Shown: positions 25,995 to 35,110, counted from the stretch's first letter. The stretch: DNA of 64,000 nt from Commensalibacter nepenthis (GCF_029953305.1 NZ_JASBAN010000001.1:1524501-1588500), one strand, 5' to 3'. The notes: generated by a model not told the origin, from the sequence alone. Numbers and translations are program-made.

Positions 25995-26446
25995 AAGAAA
26001 TAAATCTTGGCGTGATTGATTACCCATATTCTAATAATGGTGGTCAATCAACAGGCTCGGTAGCAAAGATTTTAGAAGATAAATATGAAATTCTTACCAA
26101 TTTTGCTGCAAGACATGAAGACGACATAGCGCAAGCATTAACGGACGCTATGACGAATGCTGTTAGAAATCAAATCCAAACTGGGAAATTGAATAGAAGT
26201 GCATTTAATACAGCATTTAGTCAAATTTCTTCTGACATGAAACAATTTCTTAGTTCTCAAGAGGTTGAAAAAATAGGCATTAAAGGGGTGCCGACACAAG
26301 CTGCTTTAAAAGGGGTTTCCCATCGTTTTAAAAGAAAGAGAAAAAGAATTGTTCATGGGAAAAGAACACTAGGCGCAAGACGACCATCATTTATTGATAC
26401 AGGGCAAATGGAAAGTTCCTATATTGTCTGGGGAAGTTTTAAATGA
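25973..26446 (+). CDS. Neck/tail completion-like protein
   Basis: 157 residues with a central helical region, a strongly basic stretch (SHRFKRKRKRIVHGKR) and the ending RRPSFIDTGQMESSYIVWGSFK, which recalls gp10-like tail completion proteins. Its stop overlaps the following ATG. Role inferred from gene order. Confidence 0.5.
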   Translation: MGADFLLKEINLGVIDYPYSNNGGQSTGSVAKILEDKYEILTNFAARHEDDIAQALTDAMTNAVRNQIQTGKLNRSAFNTAFSQISSDMKQFLSSQEVEKIGIKGVPTQAALKGVSHRFKRKRKRIVHGKRTLGARRPSFIDTGQMESSYIVWGSFK

Positions 26447-27390
26447 ATGATTATGCAGATGCTTTGCAAGATGGTTTAAACACCATCCGTCAAGGTCAAG
26501 TAATTATTATTACTTATTATCAAAAAGCAATCTTACCATATGATGGTTTCGTTTACTGGGTTAAAAGTAGAAAGAAAGATTCAGTTGAAGCATCAATGAT
26601 TCATTATTCTGATGAATTAAGACATGAAGATCAAAGCTATTACGATGATGCTTCTTTAATTATTACTACGACCGAACCATTATTTGATTTTTCTCAGGAA
26701 GATATAGAAACATTACCTGTATTTAATTATGCAGGGAAACAATATGTTATCAAAAAAACTGGTAATAATACAGATAATGCAGGATTATATCATAACTTTG
26801 CCAAAGTTATTGAGCCAAGATTAAAAAGTATTTTCTTAAATACTAAAAAAGATTTTTTAGAGAAAACTGTTCAATTTAGTAATTCAATTTCACGGTTTAT
26901 TTTATTGGCCAATGGATATTTTGATTTAGTAAAAATACCTTATATTATTTACCCTGAATGGCTGGTCCCATTAAATAAAACGCCTCCTTATATTACAATA
27001 GGAATAACAGAAACAGAGGCTTTGAGTGTCGGGCATAAGCAGGTCTATATTAACGAACAACCCACATTTGTTAATCCAGCCAAAGATTATATAGAGCTTA
27101 ATTTATATGGGTTAGACAATCACGAAGCGATTAATTTTTTGGCAACCTTAGAAAAGTGGTCTTTGATATACCAGCAAATGGGTTTTTTAAATATCCCAAG
27201 GATTAAAGACTTACCAAGCTCCCAAAATGAAATTGGTTCTCTTTCTCAAAAGAAAATTATTGAGATCGAAGTTTTTTATTATCAAAGTGCCAATATAGAT
27301 GAAGCTCTATTAGACCGCATGATTGATGAAATTTTAACAAATATGAATTATAACGATAGGGAAAAAGATGTTCTCAGATGTGAGCGGTAA
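26443..27390 (+). CDS. Hypothetical neck/tail terminator-region protein
   Basis: 315 residues, longer than either of its neighbours. The first 130 residues form a beta-rich region (VIIITYYQKAILPYDGFVYWVKSRK...VFNYAGKQYVIKKTG) and the rest a separate mixed domain ending LDRMIDEILTNMNYND. It may be a fusion of two neck proteins that other phages code separately. It directly precedes and overlaps the sheath gene. No firm family. Confidence 0.5.
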   Translation: MNDYADALQDGLNTIRQGQVIIITYYQKAILPYDGFVYWVKSRKKDSVEASMIHYSDELRHEDQSYYDDASLIITTTEPLFDFSQEDIETLPVFNYAGKQYVIKKTGNNTDNAGLYHNFAKVIEPRLKSIFLNTKKDFLEKTVQFSNSISRFILLANGYFDLVKIPYIIYPEWLVPLNKTPPYITIGITETEALSVGHKQVYINEQPTFVNPAKDYIELNLYGLDNHEAINFLATLEKWSLIYQQMGFLNIPRIKDLPSSQNEIGSLSQKKIIEIEVFYYQSANIDEALLDRMIDEILTNMNYNDREKDVLRCER

Positions 27391-28486
27391 TGATGTCGTA
27401 AGCATTTCTGTCACCCGAAATACCATTGGGTTAAATGAAAATGTACAACAACAAGCGATGATTTTTGGTTACAAAGCACTTAAACTTGGCTGTGACACTC
27501 AAAATAATGAAGTAACAATATACAGTCTTAGTGATTTACAACAATATCTGATTGATGAAGATACTGATGCACGTCAGCAATTAATCAATACGGTAACAGG
27601 GTGGTTTTCACAAGGTAATCGTAGCGTTAAACTATGTGATCTTGGCAATGTAACGGCTGATACCATTAATGATTTAGATCAATATTGTTATATTGCTATT
27701 GCAGGTTATAACTGGGAAAATATTGCTACACAAAAAAATATTTTATTAAATACTGCCACTCAACAGCTCAATACTGCGAATAAAGCTTGTTATATAGTAG
27801 GGTCATTGGCATTTGACCAATTTAATACCAATACTAAAGAAAAGCTGGTTGGATATAAGTCACTATTTACTATTGGAAACAAATCCTTATCAAGCAATAG
27901 CCAAATGGCAGCTGGTGCGGTGGGATATGAATTAAGTAATTATAGCCCTTCATCATATAACAAGGTCAATCCGATGACCTATCGTTATCTTTACAGTGCA
28001 TTATCATTAAGTGACGAGGATAAACGTTTAAATCAACAATTGATTAATGATTATTATACTAATTTTTTGGTCTCGCCACCGCGTAATACGACGAATGCTA
28101 AGAGTTTACTTTTCCCTGGTTGTTTGGCAGATGGGAATGATTTTACCTATTGGTATGGGATTGATTATATTCGGTATACCGTAATTGATACAATTACTAA
28201 TTTATTAATCTCGGCATCAAATAACAGCATTAATCCTTTGTATTATAACCAACAAGGGATCAATCGCATTAAAGATGCTGTCAATAATATTTTAGCCAAT
28301 TGTGCTGCTTACGGTATTATAGAAAATAATTATATCGTAACAACTATTGATTTTCCTAGCTATGTCAGTCAAAACTCTGGCGACTATAAGGCAGGAATTT
28401 ATGGTGGGATTACCTTTGAAGTGCAGCCTTTAAAAGCAATGAAAAAAATTAAATTCAATATGAACGTTTCAGATTTAATCAATTAA
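27368..28486 (+). CDS. Contractile tail sheath protein
   Basis: 372 residues. The C-terminal half reads FPGCLADGNDFTYWYGIDYIRYTVIDTITNLLISASNNSINPLYYNQQGINRIKDAVNNILANCAAYGIIE, the conserved sheath core of the DUF3383-type contractile phages. The gene is followed by the tube gene and the frameshifted chaperone gene, the canonical order. It identifies the phage as a myovirus. Confidence 0.85.
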   Translation: MFSDVSGNDVVSISVTRNTIGLNENVQQQAMIFGYKALKLGCDTQNNEVTIYSLSDLQQYLIDEDTDARQQLINTVTGWFSQGNRSVKLCDLGNVTADTINDLDQYCYIAIAGYNWENIATQKNILLNTATQQLNTANKACYIVGSLAFDQFNTNTKEKLVGYKSLFTIGNKSLSSNSQMAAGAVGYELSNYSPSSYNKVNPMTYRYLYSALSLSDEDKRLNQQLINDYYTNFLVSPPRNTTNAKSLLFPGCLADGNDFTYWYGIDYIRYTVIDTITNLLISASNNSINPLYYNQQGINRIKDAVNNILANCAAYGIIENNYIVTTIDFPSYVSQNSGDYKAGIYGGITFEVQPLKAMKKIKFNMNVSDLIN

Positions 28487-28500
28487 CACGGAGAAAAACA

Positions 28501-28944
28501 ATGGCTGTAACGCCTGTTGAATTAAATGGCATTAATCGCTTACTTGCCACGATGAATTTCTTGTCTAATAGCAATTTAAATATTTCTCCTACTGATTTAT
28601 CAGAAGAAGGTATTGATATTAAGGCTGAGGAAGAGGCTGTAACCCCTTTGCGTGGAATGACGGGTTTTGTAAATTCTCCAAAACCATATTGGGGGTTAAG
28701 ATCAACCGTTCATATTTTGAAAAGCTCTCCTGCTGTCAGCTCTTGGCTAGACGCAATTAAGCAAAATGCTACCATTGGCAGGGTGGTTGTATATCCTGAT
28801 AGTAACATGATGGGGACATTCGAACTCCATCAATGCTCTATTCAGACGATTGGAACGGTTAATTTTAATGGAAGCACTGCTTTTATTCCATTTGAATTAT
28901 TTGGTTCACAAGTGATTAACAAAGTTATATGGGATGAAGCATAA
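28501..28944 (+). CDS. Tail tube protein
   Basis: 147 residues, beta-rich, directly after the sheath gene behind the ribosome site cggagaaaaac. GMTGFVNSPKPYWGLRSTVHILKSSPAVSSWLDAIKQNATIGRVVVYPDSNMMGTFELHQCSI suits the tube family that pairs with DUF3383 sheaths. The stop shares one base with the start of the chaperone gene. Confidence 0.78.
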   Translation: MAVTPVELNGINRLLATMNFLSNSNLNISPTDLSEEGIDIKAEEEAVTPLRGMTGFVNSPKPYWGLRSTVHILKSSPAVSSWLDAIKQNATIGRVVVYPDSNMMGTFELHQCSIQTIGTVNFNGSTAFIPFELFGSQVINKVIWDEA

Positions 28945-29501
28945 TGTTTTTTGATAAAAATTTCAATTTAATTGAACATATTACAGATGATATTGAAGTA
29001 TGCTTTAAGCCCATTACAAGGGCTTTTTTTAAACGCTATTACAAACCGTTTTCTGATTTGGCTGGTCGTCTAAATGTCCAAATTGCCGAGAATGGTGGGG
29101 CTTTAATTCAGCAAACCGCCATTCTTGATTTGGAAGATGTGATGCATAAGCAGTTTGGGGATGACTATCAAACCCATTTTAACGGGATCATCTCTGAAAT
29201 AGAACGCACAATTCTGGTCAGTATTGCGTCAAGAGATAAAGAGGCAATCCCTTTTTCAGTAGCTAGAAAAGAAAAGTTCATTGATGAAGATGATTGTGAT
29301 CTTATTCTAAATACCATAATTTTTTTTTCGTGTCTCTTACTCGGAATACTCCCGAAAAACGATGCAGGCTTGAAGTTTTTGCTGGAGCAGTCATCGATAC
29401 ATTCGACATCATTAAGCTATACGGAATGGCGGAAATCATCCGCGACATCGAAAACCGCAGAGACTACAGAAAAGAAGAAGAAAACTTCTATACCTACGTA
29501 A
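28944..29501 (+). CDS. Tail assembly chaperone, zero-frame product
   Basis: 185 residues. Upstream of residue 127 the sequence looks like a genuine chaperone. After the T9 run at 29320-29328 it turns into a Ser/Thr/Lys-rich tail (SSATSKTAETTEKKKKTS) that looks much less protein-like. The heptamer T-TTT-TTT at 29321-29327, in the zero frame, allows a -1 shift into the frame ending at 29623. Tail chaperone genes between tube and tape measure commonly make such G/GT or E/E' pairs. Confidence 0.72.
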   Translation: MFFDKNFNLIEHITDDIEVCFKPITRAFFKRYYKPFSDLAGRLNVQIAENGGALIQQTAILDLEDVMHKQFGDDYQTHFNGIISEIERTILVSIASRDKEAIPFSVARKEKFIDEDDCDLILNTIIFFSCLLLGILPKNDAGLKFLLEQSSIHSTSLSYTEWRKSSATSKTAETTEKKKKTSIPT

Positions 29502-29623
29502 TGAATAGAATTACTGAAGATGATTTTGAAATCTTTGACTTTTATTTATCAAAGTATGGAGGAATGAAAAACAAATATGATTGTGCCGAGCATTTCAGGC
29601 AACGTTATAATATAATGTTTTAA
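29321..29623 (+). CDS. Tail assembly chaperone, -1 frameshift extension
   Basis: After a -1 slip on the T run the product continues RVSLTRNTPEKRCRLEVFAGAVIDTFDIIKLYGMAEIIRDIENRRDYRKEEENFYTYVMNRITEDDFEIF and ends at 29623. This frame has balanced amino-acid use and overlaps the zero frame by about 180 bases. A GTG at 29330 could also start it independently but has no ribosome site. Programmed frameshifting or a homopolymer length difference (T10 instead of T9) would both join the two frames. Confidence 0.65.
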   Translation, partial: FFFVSLTRNTPEKRCRLEVFAGAVIDTFDIIKLYGMAEIIRDIENRRDYRKEEENFYTYVMNRITEDDFEIFDFYLSKYGGMKNKYDCAEHFRQRYNIMF

Positions 29624-29698
29624 GGTAAGTTGGTTGCTTTATAAGAATGTTTAATTAATAATAAGCAATTATTTTATATTTAAAAAGGTTCTTATGAA

Positions 29699-30301
29699 AT
29701 GAAACTGTTTAAATGTTCACTATTGTTAATTGTTGGGTTTGCTCTTTTTACACCCAAAGTATTTGCCGACAATCTCGATAACGTGCCTCTTGCAACGCTA
29801 AAGCAGAGGATGAATCATGGTGATACAGATGCTGAAACTAAATATTACACGATCACAGGAAAAAAATATAAAAACAAATCATTAACTCAACTAGAAGAAA
29901 TGGCTAACCAAGGTGATGGGGGTGCGGCGGCTCAACTTGCGTCTAAATACGAATTTGGTATTGATGGAGCGTCTAAAGATCCAGAAAAAGCATTAGAATG
30001 GTATAAGAAATCTGTTAATCTAGGGTTTGAAGAGTCTTTGATGAATGTAGCTAGTTTTTATCTTGATGGTAAGGTTGTTTCACAAGATGTAAATAAAGCG
30101 ATTAAATTATATGAGCAGGCTGCTAATAAAGGTAGTTTACGCGCCTATAACAATCTAGGTGTACTTTATATGCAAAATAAATATGGTAACCAAGATTATT
30201 TTAAATCAAAGGAATGGTTCGAAAAAGCAGCGGATCAGTCGCCAAACGTTCCCACTGCTTCTCTTGAAAACAACAATTGCCTAGAAGGACAATCATTATG
30301 A
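29699..30301 (+). CDS. Secreted Sel1-repeat protein
   Basis: 200 residues with a clear signal peptide (MKLFKCSLLLIVGFALFTPKVFA, cleavage after FADN likely) and about three Sel1-type repeats (GDGGAAAQLASKYEFGIDGASKDPEKALEWYKKSV; GFEESLMNVASFYLDGK...; GSLRAYNNLGVLYMQNKYG). Exported Sel1 proteins mediate protein-protein contacts. It is not part of tail assembly; it is cargo inserted between the tail chaperone and tape measure genes. Its stop overlaps the start of the BRO-type gene (ATGA), so they are co-translated. Confidence 0.75.
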   Translation: MKLFKCSLLLIVGFALFTPKVFADNLDNVPLATLKQRMNHGDTDAETKYYTITGKKYKNKSLTQLEEMANQGDGGAAAQLASKYEFGIDGASKDPEKALEWYKKSVNLGFEESLMNVASFYLDGKVVSQDVNKAIKLYEQAANKGSLRAYNNLGVLYMQNKYGNQDYFKSKEWFEKAADQSPNVPTASLENNNCLEGQSL

Positions 30302-31071
30302 ATAATCAGAATATATCTAATTTAAATAGCATTATACCGTTTACTTTTGAAAATACAAGTGTTCGTGTTGTCAATCGCGATGGTGAAGCATGGTTTGTAG
30401 GGGCAGATGTTGCAAAAGCTCTAGGGTATGCTAATGCGCAAAAAGCAATACAAACTCATTGTAAAGCAGCAGAAAACTGCAAATCTCCCGTTTTGGGAGA
30501 TTTAGGAATAGAAGCACTTTCTCCTAGAGGGTTAATTTTAATTCCAGAACGTGATGTATATCGTTTAGTGATGAGATCGAAATTACCATCAGCGGAACAG
30601 TTTGAGGAGAAAGTTGTTGGCGAAATATTACCATCTATTCGTAAGACTGGTGGCTATATGGCGACCATTCCTGATGAAACACCAGAACAAACGCTTTCTC
30701 GTGCTTTGTTGCTTGCTAAAAATACTATGGACAGGCAAACACAGGAAATCGCCCAATTAAAACCTAAAGCGGACGGTTATGACTTGATTGCAACCTCTGA
30801 TGGTTCGATGTGTATTACCAATGCTGCCAAATATTTACAGATCAAGCCAAAGGCATTGTTTGATTACCTAAAGATGAATGGTTGGATTTACAGACGTGCA
30901 GGCGGGAAAAACTGGATTGCGTATCAAGATAAATTACAACAAGTTGTTTTGGAACATAAAGTTTCTCAACTATTTACCAATGATGGGGAAAGTAGAATCA
31001 GAGAGCAAGTCTTGGTAACACCCAAAGGAATTGCCAAACTTGCCCAAATCTTTTCCACAGAAAAAGCATAG
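30298..31071 (+). CDS. BRO-N / KilAC antirepressor-type protein
   Basis: 257 residues. N-terminal BRO-N domain (FTFENTSVRVVNRDGEAWFVGADVAKALGYANAQKAIQTHCKAAEN...LSPRGLILIPERDVYRLVMRSKLPSAEQFEEKVVGEILPSIRKTGGY) plus the KilAC domain (LKPKADGYDLIATSDGSMCITNAAKYLQIK...WIAYQDKLQQ...VTPKGIAKLAQIF), paralogous to the C-terminus of the gene at 14632. ATG 30298 follows the agaagga site. The variable loop between HCK and SPRG is coded by a perfect inverted repeat (30481-30503). Its location among tail genes is unusual for a regulator. Confidence 0.82.
   Translation: MNNQNISNLNSIIPFTFENTSVRVVNRDGEAWFVGADVAKALGYANAQKAIQTHCKAAENCKSPVLGDLGIEALSPRGLILIPERDVYRLVMRSKLPSAEQFEEKVVGEILPSIRKTGGYMATIPDETPEQTLSRALLLAKNTMDRQTQEIAQLKPKADGYDLIATSDGSMCITNAAKYLQIKPKALFDYLKMNGWIYRRAGGKNWIAYQDKLQQVVLEHKVSQLFTNDGESRIREQVLVTPKGIAKLAQIFSTEKA
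30481..30503. repeat. Perfect inverted repeat inside the BRO gene
   Basis: AAATCTCCC (30481-30489), 5-nt loop, GGGAGATTT (30495-30503). It encodes the variable loop of the BRO-N domain and corresponds in position to the palindromes in both KilA-N genes. Confidence 0.75.
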
Positions 31072-31080
31072 GAGGATGCT

Positions 31081-31380
31081 ATGTCCAATCCTGCTTTTGT
31101 TGATTTGGATCAGGTTCGTGAAAAGAAAATGGCAACGAACGAGCTGATTGACAATGCTGCTTATGTTGCAAGGAATATTCCTGTTGCATGTGGGATCATT
31201 TATTCTCTAATTGAAAAATTAGAAGCAGATCGTCGCAAGGAAGAGCTATTTGACGGGGAAACAGAAGATTTTTTGTTTCAACTAAAATATCTCATCCATG
31301 CAATGCAAGAAAACACAAACAAAATACACAAATGCTTGATCGATACAGGACATAAAGACAAGCTATACTATCAGGATTAA
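31081..31380 (+). CDS. Hypothetical cargo-island protein
   Basis: 99 residues, helical and charged (NELIDNAAYVARNIPVACGIIYSLIEKLEADRRKEELF...LIHAMQENTNKIHKCLID). The start follows the ribosome site aggaggat. It is the last gene of the first cargo island and is followed at once by the shared terminator hairpin at 31389. No family recognised. Confidence 0.5.
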   Translation: MSNPAFVDLDQVREKKMATNELIDNAAYVARNIPVACGIIYSLIEKLEADRRKEELFDGETEDFLFQLKYLIHAMQENTNKIHKCLIDTGHKDKLYYQD

Positions 31381-31388
31381 TAACAACG

Positions 31389-31416
31389 AAGCCACCCAAT
31401 GCGGTGGCTTTTTTAT
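31389..31416 (+). terminator. Shared island terminator, copy 1
   Basis: Stem AAGCCACC (31389-31396) / GGTGGCTT (31403-31410) with loop CAATGC, followed by a T run. It ends 16-17 bp before the tape measure start. Near-identical copies occur at 37066 and 41024. Confidence 0.85.
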
Positions 31417-31426
31417 TGGAAAAATC

Positions 31427-33550
31427 ATGGCAAATATACCTATCGTAAAAATTGGAACAGATTTCACAAGCTTTTCTAAATTTACGAAAAACTTTTCTAA
31501 TTTTAAAAAGCAAACTGCAAAACCTCAAAATATTGGCTTTAACGTTGATAAAAGTTCAATGGCGGTATTAAAAAGTATCGCTAGTGATTTGCGTGTAATC
31601 TCTCAAATACAAATGGGGATTATTTCCAAATCAAAGCGTTTTCGGGATGTTTTCGAGTCCGTCAAGCTACAAAATCCCGTGATTGATGGAACAGCCACGG
31701 ATAAAACAGATCAAAAGAAAATATCGAATTTTTCAAATGCCGTTTCAAAGATTGCTCAATTTTTAAAATCCGTAAGTGCATCAGGCGTTAAACGCAGTCT
31801 CGCATTTGGTGCAAGGGCAATACCACAACCCGTAAAGGACAAATGGGGAGTATTTTCCAATAGAGTTTCTGATGTTTCCAAAAGAATAAAAGAAAATCCC
31901 CTTGTTGCCAAAAGCTCGGCTGTATTTGTTGATGCAATTAAAAAGTTGACATCCGTAATGGCGAAGTTAACCGCTTTTTCCATTAGAACAGGTGGAACCG
32001 TCTTAGGAAGTGGTATTGGAAAACTATTCGGCGCATTAAAAGCCATTCCTATTGTGGGGGGATTGGCTTTAGGAGCGGTTACAGGGTCTTTGTTTGGCAT
32101 CGGTGGTGCAACAAATAGGGCAACGGGTTTACGCACTCAGGCACGCAATACGGGGCTTACTACTGGGCAAGTATTAGCTGGCAAGAATGTATTAGACCCT
32201 TACATTGATTTTAATGGTTGGGCGCAGCAAATTGCACAAGAGAAAACCTCGATCAATAGTGCGAATATCTTTCAACAATTAGGTGTAGGGCAAAATGCGT
32301 CCACGTCTGATATTCTTGTGGCCAAGATGCGTAAAGCTGCTGAGATTGCTAGGGGATTAATGGCTCAAGGAAAAGGTAATCTTTTGGATAGTGACCCGTT
32401 TTTAAAGCAATGGGGTATTCCTGCTGTTGATGCCCAAGCTCTGGGGAGGTTATCTCCAAAAGAATTAGAACAAGATGTAATAGGAGGATTCGAAAAACAA
32501 AGTAAAAACCTTAATCAGGACGATAGTACAAGCAAGAAGCTACAAGATTTAAATACCAATCTTGGGATTACCTCTGATTTAATCAAGAATAAATTTGCTG
32601 CAGCGATCGCTACCATTGCCCCTCAAATCGAGAAATTGGCAAGTTTTTTCCAAAACTTACTGAATAATATATTTGATCCAAAAACTTTTAAGAATATTAG
32701 CGATTTATTTCAAGGAGGTGCAAAAAAACTAGGCGAGTTTCTAAAGGATTTTAATGGGATTGGTTCTCTATTTGGGATTTTAAAAGGAATATTTGGTGAT
32801 TATTTAATTAAACCTTTAGCAAAATTAATCAAAGACAGCCTCATTGATCCATTAATAAAAGCACTCAGCGAGAAAATAATCACTCCTTTAACCAATCTTT
32901 TTAGAAATTTAAATCCATTTGGTAATGGGGGTAATCCATCCATTCAAAAAACAGCTTATGAAACTCGAGATTTTGGACCATTACTTCAACAGCCAGAATG
33001 GAAGACTTTGCCTGGCGGAATAGCCAACGACAATAAATCTTCTAGTGAGTGGAAAAAGAATCAATATTTAGATAACCTTAATCAAAAAATTGGATTGCCT
33101 CCGAAGTTCTTTCAAGCCCTGCGTCAACTTGAGTCAAGTAATAATGATTTAGCAAAAAATCCAGGAAGCTCTGCTGCTGGTGCTTTTCAATTAACAAAAG
33201 CAACCCAAAAAGATTATGGGGTCAAAAATCCATATAATTTTTATGAAAGTGCAACGGGTGCGGGGCGGTATATCGATGATGCACAGCATATGTTCGATAA
33301 TTATCGTAAATCGATTGTTTCTTATCATATGGGGAAAAATGGTGCTGATAAATTCTTTAAACGCTATGGCGCGAATTGGGAAGCAAATTTGAAACCACAA
33401 GATAAAGAGTATTTAAGGAAATTTGAGCAAATATTAATTCAATTACAACGCCAACAACCTCAACAGGTTGATATTAATATTAATAACAATACAGCCACAT
33501 CCCCTGTTGTGAATGCAGGTATGGCTTCAAAAAGAACGACTCAATTATAA
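31427..33550 (+). CDS. Tail tape measure protein with lytic transglycosylase domain
   Basis: 707 residues. Helical N-terminal half with a hydrophobic Gly-rich segment (KLFGALKAIPIVGGLALGAVTG, residues about 200-225) as is usual for tape measures. The C-terminal part is an SLT lysozyme-like domain (residues about 550-650: PPKFFQALRQLESSNNDLAKNPGSSAAGAFQLT), with the likely catalytic Glu in LES. The domain should help tail penetration through peptidoglycan. Its start follows the shared terminator, so transcripts must read through or begin nearby. Confidence 0.8.
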   Translation: MANIPIVKIGTDFTSFSKFTKNFSNFKKQTAKPQNIGFNVDKSSMAVLKSIASDLRVISQIQMGIISKSKRFRDVFESVKLQNPVIDGTATDKTDQKKISNFSNAVSKIAQFLKSVSASGVKRSLAFGARAIPQPVKDKWGVFSNRVSDVSKRIKENPLVAKSSAVFVDAIKKLTSVMAKLTAFSIRTGGTVLGSGIGKLFGALKAIPIVGGLALGAVTGSLFGIGGATNRATGLRTQARNTGLTTGQVLAGKNVLDPYIDFNGWAQQIAQEKTSINSANIFQQLGVGQNASTSDILVAKMRKAAEIARGLMAQGKGNLLDSDPFLKQWGIPAVDAQALGRLSPKELEQDVIGGFEKQSKNLNQDDSTSKKLQDLNTNLGITSDLIKNKFAAAIATIAPQIEKLASFFQNLLNNIFDPKTFKNISDLFQGGAKKLGEFLKDFNGIGSLFGILKGIFGDYLIKPLAKLIKDSLIDPLIKALSEKIITPLTNLFRNLNPFGNGGNPSIQKTAYETRDFGPLLQQPEWKTLPGGIANDNKSSSEWKKNQYLDNLNQKIGLPPKFFQALRQLESSNNDLAKNPGSSAAGAFQLTKATQKDYGVKNPYNFYESATGAGRYIDDAQHMFDNYRKSIVSYHMGKNGADKFFKRYGANWEANLKPQDKEYLRKFEQILIQLQRQQPQQVDININNNTATSPVVNAGMASKRTTQL

Positions 33551-34194
33551 TGTTTTATGATTTATATAAGCTGGCATTTGAAACATCTCCTATCTTATTG
33601 ACGGGTGGGGTTGCTGAATTGGCTGGTGGGGTTTTGCCAATTATTGCGATAAGTGAAGGGTTAAATCTTGGTATTAACGCTTTATTGGGAAATTTTGAAG
33701 GATTAATGGAAAGCACACGGTTTTTTAGTTTCAAACCAAGTGCTGGGGGAACGGTTATTCAAAATACGGTCGGCATGTATCCATTTTTAAACCAAGCCAC
33801 CGCTGCGAATACGATTATAACAGAGCCTTTACATTTTTCCCTAACAGCTTATTGCCCTGTTGATAGTAATAAAAAGCCTTTTGATAGGCTGGTAAAGTTT
33901 GAAACCATTGTGAATGCGTTAACCTATCATAATAATAATGGGGGATTATATACCGTATTAACGCCGTCTTATATTTATAGGGACTGTTTCTTAACCAATG
34001 TTGTTGACTTGCAATCGGGTGTTGATGATAGTGGTCAATCACAAGTAACGTGGCGGTTTGATTTCGTAAAACCGCTGATTTCTGAAGAAAAAACGGAACA
34101 AGTATTAACCAGCTTTCTAAACAAGACCAAAGGTGGTAATGTGACACAAGCCAGTTGGGGTTCCTTTGGAAATAGTTTAAAGTTTTGGGAGTAA
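33550..34194 (+). CDS. Tail/baseplate protein
   Basis: 214 residues with a hydrophobic N-terminal segment (ILLTGGVAELAGGVLPIIAIS) and a beta-rich remainder (FHFSLTAYCPVD-like, VTWRFDFVKPLI). It starts with one base shared with the tape measure stop and precedes the baseplate plug, the position of hub or tail-distal proteins. Exact role not determined. Confidence 0.55.
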   Translation: MFYDLYKLAFETSPILLTGGVAELAGGVLPIIAISEGLNLGINALLGNFEGLMESTRFFSFKPSAGGTVIQNTVGMYPFLNQATAANTIITEPLHFSLTAYCPVDSNKKPFDRLVKFETIVNALTYHNNNGGLYTVLTPSYIYRDCFLTNVVDLQSGVDDSGQSQVTWRFDFVKPLISEEKTEQVLTSFLNKTKGGNVTQASWGSFGNSLKFWE

Positions 34195-34197
34195 AAA

Positions 34198-34500
34198 ATG
34201 GCAGATGTAAAATATGCGTTTTTACCAACCAATAATAATTCGCCTCCTTTCCAAGCGACGATCTATATGGATGGCAGCGGATATATCTTGAAAGTATGGT
34301 TTAATATTTATTCGCAACGATGGTATTTTTCTTTGTATGATTTCAATCAAACGATTATTAAAACAGCCCCATTGATCTCTTCAACAGCTACTCATGACAT
34401 TAATTTAACTTTCAATCTTTTTACACGAAATAGCTTAGTTTTTAGGGAAGATATAGGGTTTATTCTGGTCCGAGATATTGTGGATCTTCTACAATTTTAA
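34198..34500 (+). CDS. Baseplate plug-like protein
   Basis: 100-residue beta protein (QATIYMDGSGYILKVWFNIYSQRWYFSLYDFNQTII...GFILVRDIVDLLQF) similar to the small baseplate plug family (Pam3 gp18/DUF6983 type). It lies between the preceding tail protein and the hub gene at 37104, now separated from the hub by a 2.6-kb cargo island. Confidence 0.6.
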   Translation: MADVKYAFLPTNNNSPPFQATIYMDGSGYILKVWFNIYSQRWYFSLYDFNQTIIKTAPLISSTATHDINLTFNLFTRNSLVFREDIGFILVRDIVDLLQF

Positions 34501-34891
34501 ATGAATGCAACATTTGTTGTCCACCGAAACGATTGACAAATATTTTTGGTTCTATTCCTTTAACATGTATTGTAAAAGTTAATTTAGTTGGATCATCAAA
34601 ATTTTCTTCGATGGGTTTGTCACTTGTTATATAATAGGTTGTATCACTATTACCATATACAACGTGTATTATAACTTCCTTGGGTGATAACCATTGTGCT
34701 TTTGGTTCGTAAAGATTTAATCGATAACAATTTCCGACTACATTGTTAGGATTCCCTAGTTTACGATTGGCGAGAATAGGCTCAATTTCTTCAAACGATT
34801 TACATTGCTGATCTATATTTTTTGCATATCCCGACGTAGGAAGGATTAATATTGAGAATATTGATCCACAAACAAGTAATAATTTCTTCAT
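34460..34891 (-). CDS. Secreted protein of cargo island B
   Basis: 143 residues with signal peptide MKKLLLVCGSIFSILILPTSGYA and two Cys (QQCKSF, GNCYRL) that could form a disulphide. Unknown family. It is opposite to the late operon and overlaps the baseplate plug end by 41 bases. Its upstream 67 bp (34875-34941), including the aaaaggag ribosome site and first codons, are almost identical to those of the secreted gene at 39090. It probably is expressed from the lysogen as a periplasmic protein. Confidence 0.6.
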   Translation of the reverse strand: MKKLLLVCGSIFSILILPTSGYAKNIDQQCKSFEEIEPILANRKLGNPNNVVGNCYRLNLYEPKAQWLSPKEVIIHVVYGNSDTTYYITSDKPIEENFDDPTKLTFTIHVKGIEPKIFVNRFGGQQMLHSFKIVEDPQYLGPE

Positions 34892-34941
34892 AACAACACT
34901 CCTTTTCCGTAACGATAGGGGAGTTGGGAGGCGTTGGCAAG
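34875..34941 (-). repeat. 67-bp leader repeat, copy 1
   Basis: Matches 39074-39140 at 65 of 67 positions. It covers the ribosome site, the first codons (MKKLLL) of the secreted gene and about 45 bp of 5' leader. The match ends abruptly at both sides, as expected for a duplicated or exchanged expression cassette. Confidence 0.85.
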
Positions 34942-34977
34942 GGGTTATTTGTCGTGGTGTGTGGTTAGTTAAGTAGA

Positions 34978-35006
34978 TTGTTTGTTTATTTAAAATTGTA
35001 TATAAT
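34978..35006 (+). promoter_or_regulatory. Promoter of the island B cargo operon
   Basis: TTGTTT (34978-34983), 17-bp spacer, TATAAT (35001-35006). It would start a transcript near 35013, about 100 bases ahead of the first cargo gene, independent of the late promoter. Confidence 0.55.
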
Positions 35007-35110
35007 AAAAGGTAGAATCTTGCATTTTAGTCAGATTAAATATTATATAAAAATTATATTAACTGTTTTATTATTCATATGGTTATGTACTAACAAGGTA
35101 AATAAAGTTC

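Noticed and set aside
28944-29623. Broken tail chaperone pseudogene
   Set aside because: The frame change coincides exactly with a T-run slippery heptamer at the expected gene position, which favours programmed frameshifting over decay.
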